The notes beneath the pieces are model-generated. The model saw only the letters and a list, made by a program, of their open reading frames with translations, had not been told where the DNA came from and searched no databases. The position numbers and the translations under genes are program-made. Of a DNA stretch of 64,000 nucleotides, positions 55,913 through 64,000 are shown in pieces. The number at the start of each line of letters is the position of its first letter. Position 1 is the first letter of the stretch. The DNA is from Paragorgia papillata (lineage: Eukaryota; Cnidaria; Anthozoa; Scleralcyonacea; Coralliidae): contig JAWNZC010000445.1 of assembly GCA_035771165.1 (NCBI GenBank), positions 3,769,501 through 3,833,500 of the forward strand, written 5' to 3'.

Positions 55913-55975
55913 TTTGCATTTTCTGCTCTTACTTCCATTAATTTTTCTGTTAAGAGATCTACTTCGTTGCTCAGC
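55913..55975 (-). CDS. RING-H2 gene, coiled-coil exon (unique 63-nt type)
   Basis: 63 nt, acceptor TCTGACATTAG|G, donor TGCAAA|GTAAGT, same phases as the P and Q exons. It reads LSNEVDLLTEKLMEVRAENA plus K. The shared length and phase suggest the P and Q types derive from such an ancestral exon. Confidence 0.75.
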
Positions 55976-56233
55976 CTAATGTCAGACAGAAAAGAAAGAC
56001 TTGTTTAATCTGTTTCCCATCAGACGCAAAACTAGAGCGATATGAAAACAACGACATCAAAAAAGCATTTGTTCTTGTTCATGAGTTCAGATTATTATTT
56101 GTGCATTCATTAATTGTAGGCTATCAATATTACATATAGGAGCGGCGTAAATACATAGAGATTACATAAACTGAAAGATATAAAGTCAAGCTATGCCAAG
56201 TGGTCAAAGCAGTGCACAAATTAATAGACAGAT

Positions 56234-56672
56234 TAAGATTCACGTGAACGGGAAACGGCAGAGAAAATCACGTGACGATTTTCTTTTTCCCGCCAGCCGT
56301 TTCAACGCCAAGACGACTGTTTTCACGGAGACGGCAAACGGCAGATTTTTCAGTCAAAATTTCTAATATTTCCTCTTTTTTTCTCTTTAGGAAAAATTAA
56401 AATTTAAAATGAAATTTATTAAAATTTCTAATTTTTCCTCTTTAGGAAAAGAGAAACAATAGAAATGCTAATAATGATCACAAAATGTTTTTAAACCATA
56501 TATACCAAAACGAACACGAAAAAGCAATCTTTTTATCGACAACTTCAAATACCTCTTTTTAGCCGCCTTGGACCTGCTCAGGTCAATCTTATTATGTATC
56601 TAGTTTCAATCACGCAACGTCAAACACTCAAACGGCTATCTCACGTTTGCCGTTTCCGTGAATCTTAATCTC
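56234..56672. mobile_element. MITE, GATTAAGATTCACG ends
   Basis: GATTAAGATTCACGTGAACG and CCGTTTCCGTGAATCTTAATC, both followed inward by GAAACGGCA/TGCCGTTTC; inner direct duplication TTTCCTCTTTAGGAAAA. In an intron of the RING-H2 gene. Confidence 0.8.
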
Positions 56673-57055
56673 TCTAATACTAACTATGGTCTAAGTATAC
56701 TAGTATAGCATTAAACACACGATGTTCCGCTATAAAATGGATAGCTCCTTCCAATTCACTGACAAAAATCAATTCACTCTTAGCATCACACAGACGCATG
56801 ACTAACTTGCAAGATCTTGCCATAATTTTGTTCCAGGAAGAAATTACATGAAGTATAATAATATCATCTGTATATAGTTCTTGCCTGCTTTCATTCAATG
56901 TTTTATTTGAGGTTTTGACAAGAAGATATAAGCCATGTAAAGATGATTTTTGTATAAACGCAGTCTTGGGCGTTTGCCAAATAGAGTTTAAAATATAATT
57001 TTATTATCAAAAAGAATCAAACAATACTCATACGAATCATACAAAGTATACATAC

Positions 57056-57129
57056 ATCGTGTTTCTTTGTTCTAATTTTTTCAGACTGGCATCTTTCTCG
57101 TCCAGGACTTGTAAGTTATTTCCAAGGGC
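57056..57129 (-). CDS. RING-H2 gene, helical exon
   Basis: Acceptor TATTTTCTTAG|GCC at 57130/57129, phase 0. It reads ALGNNLQVLDEKDASLKKLE then QRN, with a GTATGT donor near 57056. The exact 3' edge is uncertain by a few bases. Charged, Leu-spaced sequence continues the coiled coil. Confidence 0.62.
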
Positions 57130-58063
57130 CTAAGAAAATACAATTGAGGCAACTTTGCAAGATTGTTAAATACAAATTCAAAGCAAATAAGAAGAGCACT
57201 TATATATAAGCATGTTATGAAATTAACGGTGCCACTTGGTTTGAGCATAGTTGATAGAGAGAGATGGATAGGAAACCCGGCAAACTTCAAATATATTGAA
57301 CAAAGAACCCATGCACTTGGAGGTTGAACGGGGTTTGACCATGTACAAAGTTTTTTAAAGCTCATTTGATATGGACAAACGACTGAACACAAACGTTTTC
57401 TATTGGAAGCACGGCTCGAAATATGTCATTATTTGTAATATAAGTACTGGACTACCTCGAACCAGAAGCCAAAACAAACACGTAGTGCCCAATTTTACAC
57501 TGCTACCTTAGTTCGCAAATGTAAAAGTCGTAAAACAATAGTAAAACAATATAATTTTCAACCGTGACCATGCACAAGGTACACAAACACCTAGAACAAT
57601 GGATTTTATAAAGTCTCCTAACCATCTCCCTCTATCAACTATGGTTTGAGTGAGACATTTTTTCTTGTTATGGGGCAACTTTCTTTCTTTCGAACTGTCA
57701 CCTGAAAACATCATAATATTTAGCGCTCTCAGATATAAATATCAACTAAAATCACAACACTAAAAGGATCAAAAGCTAAAGTTTAATATGTAAATCAGGG
57801 AAAATTTTATCAGGTATATAAAACCACGGACATGGTACTGATTTCCTTCTCATCATTTATAACTAAATATATAGAATGACTATATATACTAATTAGAGTA
57901 ATTATAGTATTCTAGTACAAGGTTGAAACAAAGAATTATTATTTCTCAAAGGAAACCATTTTGTTTTCCATGGGTAGGGTGCATTAGTGTTGGGTGGGGC
58001 TAACAGGGGTAAGTGCATACTGTAGATCTTAAAAGGTTGGAAATCGCTGTTTTAGTATTGAGC

Positions 58064-58322
58064 TCTTGCACGTATTCCCAAGCTGGGTGGCAAATCCATA
58101 TAAACAAAAGGAATACTATTCATTAGTTATTCCAACATCGCAACTTTGACGTCACCTGCAAGATCCCAATACCCACTACATGCTTCTGAGGCCATGTCCA
58201 CACGTATGCGTTTTCATAGCGTTTTTATATTGTTCTCGGTCCTCAGGGGAGCAGAAAACAATGGTCTCATTACCTGAAACAATATGAAAACGCTATAGGA
58301 AGGCGTATGCGTGTGGATGCAG
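58064..58322. repeat. Two small adjacent MITEs
   Basis: 58064-58171 repeats the 32527-32642 element (ATTGAGCTCTTGCACG ... ACCTGCAAGATCCCAAT). 58190-58322 has GGCCATGTCCACACGTATGC facing GCGTATGCGTGTGGATGC and GCGTTTTTATATTGTT arms, and ends close to exon 58398-58558. Confidence 0.75.
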
Positions 58323-58397
58323 GTCTGATATTGTGTAAGTCATTGTGTGTGATGTTGTGTTTCTGATCGTAAGGATATAACCAAGATTTAAGTAAAC

Positions 58398-58558
58398 CTC
58401 TTGGCAGTCATGTAAAACCTTCATCTGTTTCTTCTCAAATTCCTTCTTTTCATTTAAAATAACATTAAACATCTTTAGGGCGTCTGGTTGCATGCCAGAA
58501 TCCTCCGTCCACGCGCGTTCATTGACACCATTCTCATCTTCCGTCTCGTCTTCCGAGA
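58398..58558 (-). CDS. RING-H2 gene, acidic/helical exon
   Basis: Acceptor TATTTTTAG|TC, donor CAAGAG|GTTTAC (weak but GT), 161 nt, phase 1 to 0. It reads SEDETEDENGVNERAWTEDS then MQPDALKMFNVILNEKKEFE and KKQMKVLHDCQE. Acidic first half, helical second half. Confidence 0.72.
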
Positions 58559-59342
58559 CTAAAAATAGATATTTAATAATTATTTATAAATTGGAGGAAG
58601 ATTACGGTCAAATTTAGCTAACTTTTAGGTCGATTTTCTCTTAAAATAAAGATTCAATTGAGAAGCTATATCCAACACTCATCAGCGTTCGTCCTCCCAT
58701 GTCTAAATACAGTTAACAGTTAGACTGGTTAAAAAATACTCTCTCGGCACACAATTATCTTATATTCTGTGCCCCTGGTTGATCTTACAGTGCTGACGTC
58801 ATAGTCAACTACGGGGATTGGGTACAAGTTCTAAGGCCGCAATGCGTCATATGTTTCACCACGTAAGAAGACGGCCACAGACGAAATTTTCGACTTTGTA
58901 AGATTCTGAATTCTGATTGGTTAACGCACGGCCCGTAAAAATGCGTATCGGAACAAATGCCCGTCTTTTTCCGTATCTAGCTGGACCGCTGTCCCAGATG
59001 TTGAATTTGATGGCGTGAATTTCCAAGGTTTTCACACTAATCATGCAGTTAATACAATAGTATTAAAATTATCGAAAAACTTGAAATAGCCATATAAATA
59101 AATAGCCATACGATTTATTAACCTCGTTTACTCGATCTGTACGGGGAAATATCAGACCTCGGTCTTTCTTGTATGAACCTCGCCTCCAGCTCAGTATATA
59201 CTATCCAGATCTTGGTCACATATTTTCTGTACAGATCTCCTTCTCGGTTTTTAATCTCTTATTATTTTATAATATCTATAACCCAGGCTATATAATAATA
59301 GCTTTATAATAGCTATATCCAGCTTTTGACAAAGTTACGCAC

Positions 59343-59453
59343 CAAAAGATTCTTCGCATTCATTTTGGACATCTTCAGAGGTAGAAACCTTTATTCCATT
59401 TCTTCTCGCCAAAATCTGGAAATAATCAGCGGTGGTCCTCCCTACTGTGTCTT
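59343..59453 (-). CDS. RING-H2 gene, most upstream exon found
   Basis: Acceptor CATTTATTTTTAG|AA, donor TCTTTTG|GTGCGT, 111 nt, phase 1 to 1. It reads DTVGRTTADYFQILARRNGI then KVSTSEDVQNECEESFG. The gene must continue upstream (higher coordinates), probably outside the window; no further exon was recognised in 59454-64000. Confidence 0.7.
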
Positions 59454-59525
59454 CTAAAAATAAATGTCCTAAGTTTACTATTCGAGCTCGTTTACTGATA
59501 AACCAACCTCGTTGTTGAGGTATTG

Positions 59526-59797
59526 CCGGCACAGTGGTTAGCGCACGTGCCTTTCACCTCTGCGACCCAGGTTCGATTCCTGCCCTCAGCAGTTATCTGA
59601 TTGAAAATGTCACCTTGGCCGCATGTAAGATGAGTGCTTCCAGTTTAACTCTACCAAACACCACAGGTTTCCTCCGGGTACTCCAGTTTCCTCCTGTAGT
59701 AACACTGGACCAATAAGGGATGTCTCTTATTGGACCTCACCTCTAGGGATAACAGTTTAGATATAACTGATAGAGTTATCCAGTATAAATATAACAA
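59526..59797 (+). mobile_element. tRNA-derived SINE
   Basis: Head has an A-box-like ACAGTGGTTAGCGCACGTGC and B-box GGTTCGATTCC about 35 bp later, the layout of a tRNA promoter, followed by an unrelated body (TTTCCTCCGGGTACTCCAGT) and an AT-rich tail. No tRNA acceptor stem is closed, so it is a SINE, not a tRNA gene. Confidence 0.75.
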
Positions 59798-60518
59798 TCG
59801 AAATATAGTAAGGTTAGATATACTGCCGAAACAGAGAACATAGGAGTCTAACGTTTCGAGCAAAGGCCCTTCGTCAGAGAGAAACGTAAAGAGTGTAAAC
59901 AAACAATGAGCTTATATACGAAAGGTAATCATGTGACCAAAAATAAGCCAATCAGATAAAAATAACAAATTGATAATGAGATGCGAAAAATTAGCCAACC
60001 AAAGCAAAATAACAATAACAAATCGATAGTGAGATACGAAAGACATTTGCTATTCATACCGTCGATGAGCGAAAAAGGAGGGGGTGTAAAAAGAATGAGC
60101 GAGAGTAAAAATAGATAAATTAATAAAGTGAAAAAGCTGTTTATGTCCGCCCTTGCTAAACAGAAACAACAGCGTTTTCACTTTATTAATTTATCTATTT
60201 TTACTCTCGCTCATCCTTTTTACACCCCCTCCTTTTTTGCTCATCGACGGTTTGAATAGCAAATGTCTTTCGCATCTCATTATCGATTTGTTATTGTTAT
60301 TTTGCTTTGATTGGCTAATTTTTCGCATCTCATTATTTGTTATTGTTATTTTTATCTGATTGGCTTATTTTTGGTCACATGATTACCTTTCGTATATAAG
60401 CTCATTGTTTGTTTACACTCTTTACGTTTCTCTCTGACGAAAGGCCTTTGCTCGAAACGTTAGACTCCTACGTTCTCTGTTTCGGCAGGATATCTAACCT
60501 TACTATATTTCGATTGTT
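59793..60518. mobile_element. Giant foldback element
   Basis: Two arms of about 350 bp are near-perfect reverse complements over their whole length (AACAATCGAAATATAGTAAG ... to AGATAAATTAATAAAGTG), with a loop of only about 25 bp near 60150. Termini carry ACGTTTCGAG, GGCCCTTCGTCAGAGAG and GTAAAGAGTGT. No ORF of note. Solo ends of the family lie at 28800 and 43560. Confidence 0.9.
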
Positions 60519-60519
60519 G

Positions 60520-61400
60520 TTTCTACACTGCCTATACGCAGCACGCTACTTTTATTTCAGTATAAATATAGTTAGTTTAGTTTAGTTCCCAGTGAAGACT
60601 GAATTTTGGCGGAAGCACGTTAAGAAATTGTTCGACACAATTTACAAGATTTTCCGGGGGGTTCAGCACGCTTGAAAGAGCAAAGACTCGGTAAAAGTAA
60701 AATATTTTGTTCAACTTTTCACAGTTCGCTTCGCAGACTCAATGTTTTCAAGTGGCGAAAATTGTTTTTTTCTAAATATATCGGATATTTTGTGATGTGA
60801 TCTCCAGTCTTTGCCAGGGTGATCTCTCGTCTCACCACATCTTCTCACCATGGGAACGAGGTTACTCATAAACATACAACTACCATCAACTTGTACGCAG
60901 GCTTTTAGCCAGAAAGGTGTACGGGCGTCATGGGACACGCTGGAATGAAAAGTGGACGGCTTTGGACGCCCAAAATTTCAAAAGATAAAGGAAATTATTC
61001 TCAATGATTTGCCTAAAGTAGCTTATCAATATCACTAAATCAAGAGTCATGGCAATTTAATGCATGACTAATGACAACACAAACTCGCAAAGTCGAGTAT
61101 GTAGTCGAAAAACTGAGAATGAATCTGACATGCTTTAGTGCCCCACACATGCAGACACTGACATGAAGTTACTTCCTTATTAATACCGATGTACTGAAGT
61201 TTGTGAGATCGTCGTATCGTGGACGGTGGCCTTCGGATTTGTAAATTTCCGGACATTTTCGGGAGGGGAGTTGGGTGGATTATGCACCACGAAAATTGGA
61301 CGCCCTCTCTCAAAATCCTGGCCGCTATAAGCCTGCTTGTACGTTAAGTTAGTACGGTACTTTTAGCTTGGACCTCGTAATATTTTGTTCAGTAGTTCTT
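60520..61400. other. Non-coding stretch, nothing firm
   Basis: Holds the outer flank of the foldback family (CTACACTGCCTATACGCAGC) and a possible degenerate inverted repeat around GTGGACG/ACGCCC words (60940-61310). No exon of the RING-H2 gene or other gene was recognised. Confidence 0.4.
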
Positions 61401-61404
61401 GGAC

Positions 61405-61520
61405 TTCTTACTGTAAAAGCTGTCGTTAGATATTAATATATAATCAGCCTAATATCGGAAGGTTGCGGGTTCGAGCCCCAGAGTTGTTAACAACTAACGA
61501 CAGCTTGTACAGTAAAAATC
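61405..61520. repeat. Inverted repeat with a tRNA B-box-like centre
   Basis: TGTAAAAGCTGTCGTTAG faces CTAACGACAGCTTGTACA around a core with GGTTGCGGGTTCGAGCCCC, which contains a B-box consensus. No cloverleaf closes well. Confidence 0.55.
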
Positions 61521-61698
61521 CACAAAATAATACCAAAAACTTCCCCTAAGTTCTCCGAAAAGTCATCACTATAAAAGTGCTGTTACACGAGGCAATTTTT
61601 CTTGTAACGCACTTTTTTCTTCAGTTAAAACAATATTACTAGTTGCTGTAGGATTTCTGATGTATGCAAGTTCTCAAGAGGGGTGAAATGTAACTACA

Positions 61699-61975
61699 GT
61701 TATCAAATTCATTAATAATTCATGAAGAAAATTCAAAATAAATGAATGTTTAATCAGTATCTTTAACTACGGATAAAACATCGAGTAATAAAACATCAAG
61801 GTTTTATCAAAGTTAATAGGCACTAGTGCCTCAAATTAGGCTTTTTCTGACTGTAAATGATCTTATCTAAGCTTTCCTACGACTCTTAAACAAAGTATTC
61901 ATCATTTACACTTAGAATTTGATAAGTAAGTTAAAATATTCGCGTCCAATCATATTTTAACTATCACTTATAGCT
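61699..61975. mobile_element. MITE, ATTCATTAATAATTCATGA family, copy 2
   Basis: Starts TATCAAATTCATTAATAATT and follows 18843-19110 almost base for base (GGCACTAGTGCCTCAAATT, ATCATTTACACTTAGAATTT). Confidence 0.8.
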
Positions 61976-62117
61976 CTTGTAAGCGACCAATTCGGATGTA
62001 AAAAAAAGGTTGTCACTAGAACTGGTCGCTTACGAGAGCTTAAAAACAAGTCAAGTTCATAGTATGATGAATGATCTCAAAGATAGTGTTGTGAAAGCTG
62101 GTCGCTTATGAAAATAT

Positions 62118-62501
62118 CAGTGATGGATCGAGCTTGATCTTGTAGGGGGGTGCTGCAGAGGTGGATCTATAATTTTTGTAACCTTAGTCAGACCATTCCT
62201 AGGGGGATCCGGGGGCATGCTCCCCCAGAAAATTTTTGAAATTTGGACCTCTGAAATGGCATTTCCTGTATTCTGACGGTACTTTGAAGAAAGGTTTAAA
62301 AGTTCAAACCTGGAAGGTGTCAAATAAATTTAGGGATAAAGTGGACGTTTTATTATGGATTTTATTAGGGATATCACAAGGAAGCTAGTCATTAGAAATG
62401 TGATTGACATTTTCAATAAAAAGCACGTTGCATCCCACTGCAGCAAGGCACTAATTGAGTAATTGGCACCCCCCCTGCACCCCCCTGTAAATCCATCACT
62501 G
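62118..62501. mobile_element. hAT-like non-autonomous element
   Basis: 384 bp, ends CAGTGATGGATC and ATCCATCACTG, exact 8-bp duplications GAAAATAT at 62110-62117 and 62502-62509. Interior has GGGGGCATGCTCCCCCAG. Confidence 0.9.
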
Positions 62502-63021
62502 GAAAATATTCGCAAGGAAAGCTTTAAACTTTTAAGGCTCGTTTACAAAGGCGATTTTTGTTGCGATTTTTCTCCTTCTGACACATGCGATTGAATGGAT
62601 TGACTTGCGAAGGAATTAATTGAACAATTGTTTAGAGCTAATATGAGCTATACGAGGTTCAATACTATGGCGAGTCAATCATTCAATCGTATGCGTCATG
62701 CACGACGAGAAAAATAGCAATAAATTAAATCGCCTGTGTAAACGCGCCTTTATTGGTTTTACTATACTGTATCTTATAATCTACCGAGTAGGAATGTCCT
62801 GACACAAAGCCATTTTCCTCTAACGTACTGCTACAAGCGCTTTAATAACAAAGCCGCGCTATAAAAGGGCATAAGTCATTCAAAGCTCCGTCACGAGCTT
62901 GTTACCAATGCGCTAAGAACAAAAACATATTGCCAGCCACGAGAGTTCTCTGCCTTCTACAGTTCTACGACTATTAAAATGTATAGTTTAAACATTTTTT
63001 AACAATTTTTTTACACATACT

Positions 63022-63880
63022 CAGGGGCGCACATTAGGGGAGGGGTGTGTGGTTTGTGGGGTGTGTGACACCCCCCACCCCCCAACAATTGAGAGTCGGT
63101 GAAAAAGTCGGTCCCGAATTGTCGACCGGTGTGATGGTCAGTTTGGGAACTTGATCATGAGGAAATGAGTTTAAGGAGAGGTGGTCGTTAAGCTTACCAA
63201 ATAGACTGATCCAGAGTATCCAACCATTCCGATTTCCTCGGGTATTTATCTGATTTTGCTTCAAAATCCCGAATCCCGATGCGACCTCAATTGCGATACT
63301 GAAAAAAAATCCCGATTTTATAGATCTGGTCTTCAATTGGGATTTTTTGTATCCCGATAGAGGTCTGTTTCCATATACCTGAGAAAGTACTTGTTTTAGG
63401 GCTGTACTCCATAGTGTTGGCTCTCGGAAATTCAAAATAACTTTGACAAACTTTTAAAATATTTAATTTTAAACCTAATTCGTCCACGTTGATTCATACG
63501 AGCATGATAAATTTAATTTGAGTAGGTACTGTAGTATGGCCTCCGCAGATGTTCTTAATTTATTTGCACCCCCTTATGAAAGAAAGAAGCTGGGAAATAA
63601 ATGCCTGTGGAGAAGGTAGCTCGGTAAATATGTCAGTTTTCATTTTTTATGGAAAAAAGCGTAAAATGACGATCAATTTACCGTGCCTTTTTGACTGGAA
63701 CATTCGCCTGAGAGTGCTGGAAATGGTGTTTCAGGGCATGCCCCCAAACCCCTTTAGATAGATCCTGATCTGGGAAGGTGCATTGCCATAGCTTTGACAC
63801 TACTGATAAAAAAAAGTCGGTCCCAGAATGAAAAGCACCCCTCCCCCCCAAAAAAAGGAAGTTTTGAATGTGCGCCCCTG
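63022..63880. mobile_element. hAT-like element, CAGGGGCGCACATT ends
   Basis: 859 bp between CAGGGGCGCACATTAGGGG and AATGTGCGCCCCTG. Flanks CACATACT and CACATGTA agree only in part. It contains a minus-strand frame of 133 codons (63435-63034) without recognisable motifs, probably chance. Confidence 0.7.
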
Positions 63881-64000
63881 CACATGTACATACTGAATTA
63901 TTTGCATGATATTTCAAATCTACCGCGTCAATATAATCGACCGCTCTCCGATACGACACAATGGTCATAACCACGGTCTGCCAAAGCACATGAACAAATG

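Noticed and set aside
61440..61480. Possible intact tRNA gene around the GGTTCGAGCCCC motif
   Set aside because: No acceptor, D or anticodon stems of proper size could be formed; only the B-box survives.
63034..63435. 133-codon minus-strand ORF starting MNFREPTLWST
   Set aside because: Wholly inside a hAT-like element with no transposase motif; probably chance.

Overview
The window is nuclear DNA from a metazoan. Its genes are split into many small exons with GT...AG introns, the sequence is AT-rich, and most of it is intron or intergenic sequence packed with short foldback and terminal-inverted-repeat (TIR) elements. A cnidarian is the best guess. One gene belongs to the J1-crystallin/selenoprotein J type of ADP-ribosylglycohydrolase, another is a secreted fibrinogen-like protein of a kind common in anthozoans and hydrozoans, and the foldback elements are of a style I associate with cnidarian genomes. 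The species cannot be fixed from sequence alone. All exon structures below were built by hand from splice signals, reading phase and protein similarity.

Three host genes were reconstructed. (1) + strand, 387-5985: a three-exon gene for a secreted protein of about 680 residues, with signal peptide, helical region, concanavalin/DUF1080-like beta-sandwich and fibrinogen-like C-terminus. (2) + strand, 16152-30220: an eight-exon J1-crystallin/SelJ-like gene of about 347 codons. A 318-bp transposon with an 8-bp target duplication sits inside its exon 2. A UGA codon lies exactly where relatives have a conserved Cys near the end of exon 6, which makes it a candidate selenocysteine site. (3) - strand, 59453 down to 35756: a long RING-H2 E3 ligase-like gene whose 5' end lies beyond the exons found. 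It includes a series of eight phase-compatible 63-nt exons, each coding a 21-residue (three-heptad) coiled-coil segment. Seven of these fall into two alternating sequence types that arose by tandem genomic duplication. They are followed by a 1.2-kb low-complexity exon, a short basic exon and a RING split over two exons, TTC3/DZIP3-like in style.

Mobile DNA fills the rest. At 8617-11573 there is a young but internally deleted Ty3/gypsy element whose truncated 5' LTR is fused to an RNase H-integrase ORF. Intron 2 of the SelJ-like gene holds a LINE reverse-transcriptase relic broken by nested insertions, including a TIR element that carries a minisatellite; a second, partial copy of that element lies inverted nearby. 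Also present are hAT-like elements with 8-bp target duplications, a MULE-like MITE family with 9-bp target duplications, a hAT/ZMYM transposase relic, a tRNA-derived SINE, a 0.7-kb giant foldback, a 1.7-kb G/T-biased imperfect satellite and several microsatellites. No rRNA gene, CRISPR array or bacterial operon structure was seen.

The three genes show no obvious functional link. The strongest points for follow-up are the candidate Sec codon, the transposon inside the SelJ-like coding exon with in-frame cryptic splice acceptors, and the duplicated coiled-coil exons of the RING gene.
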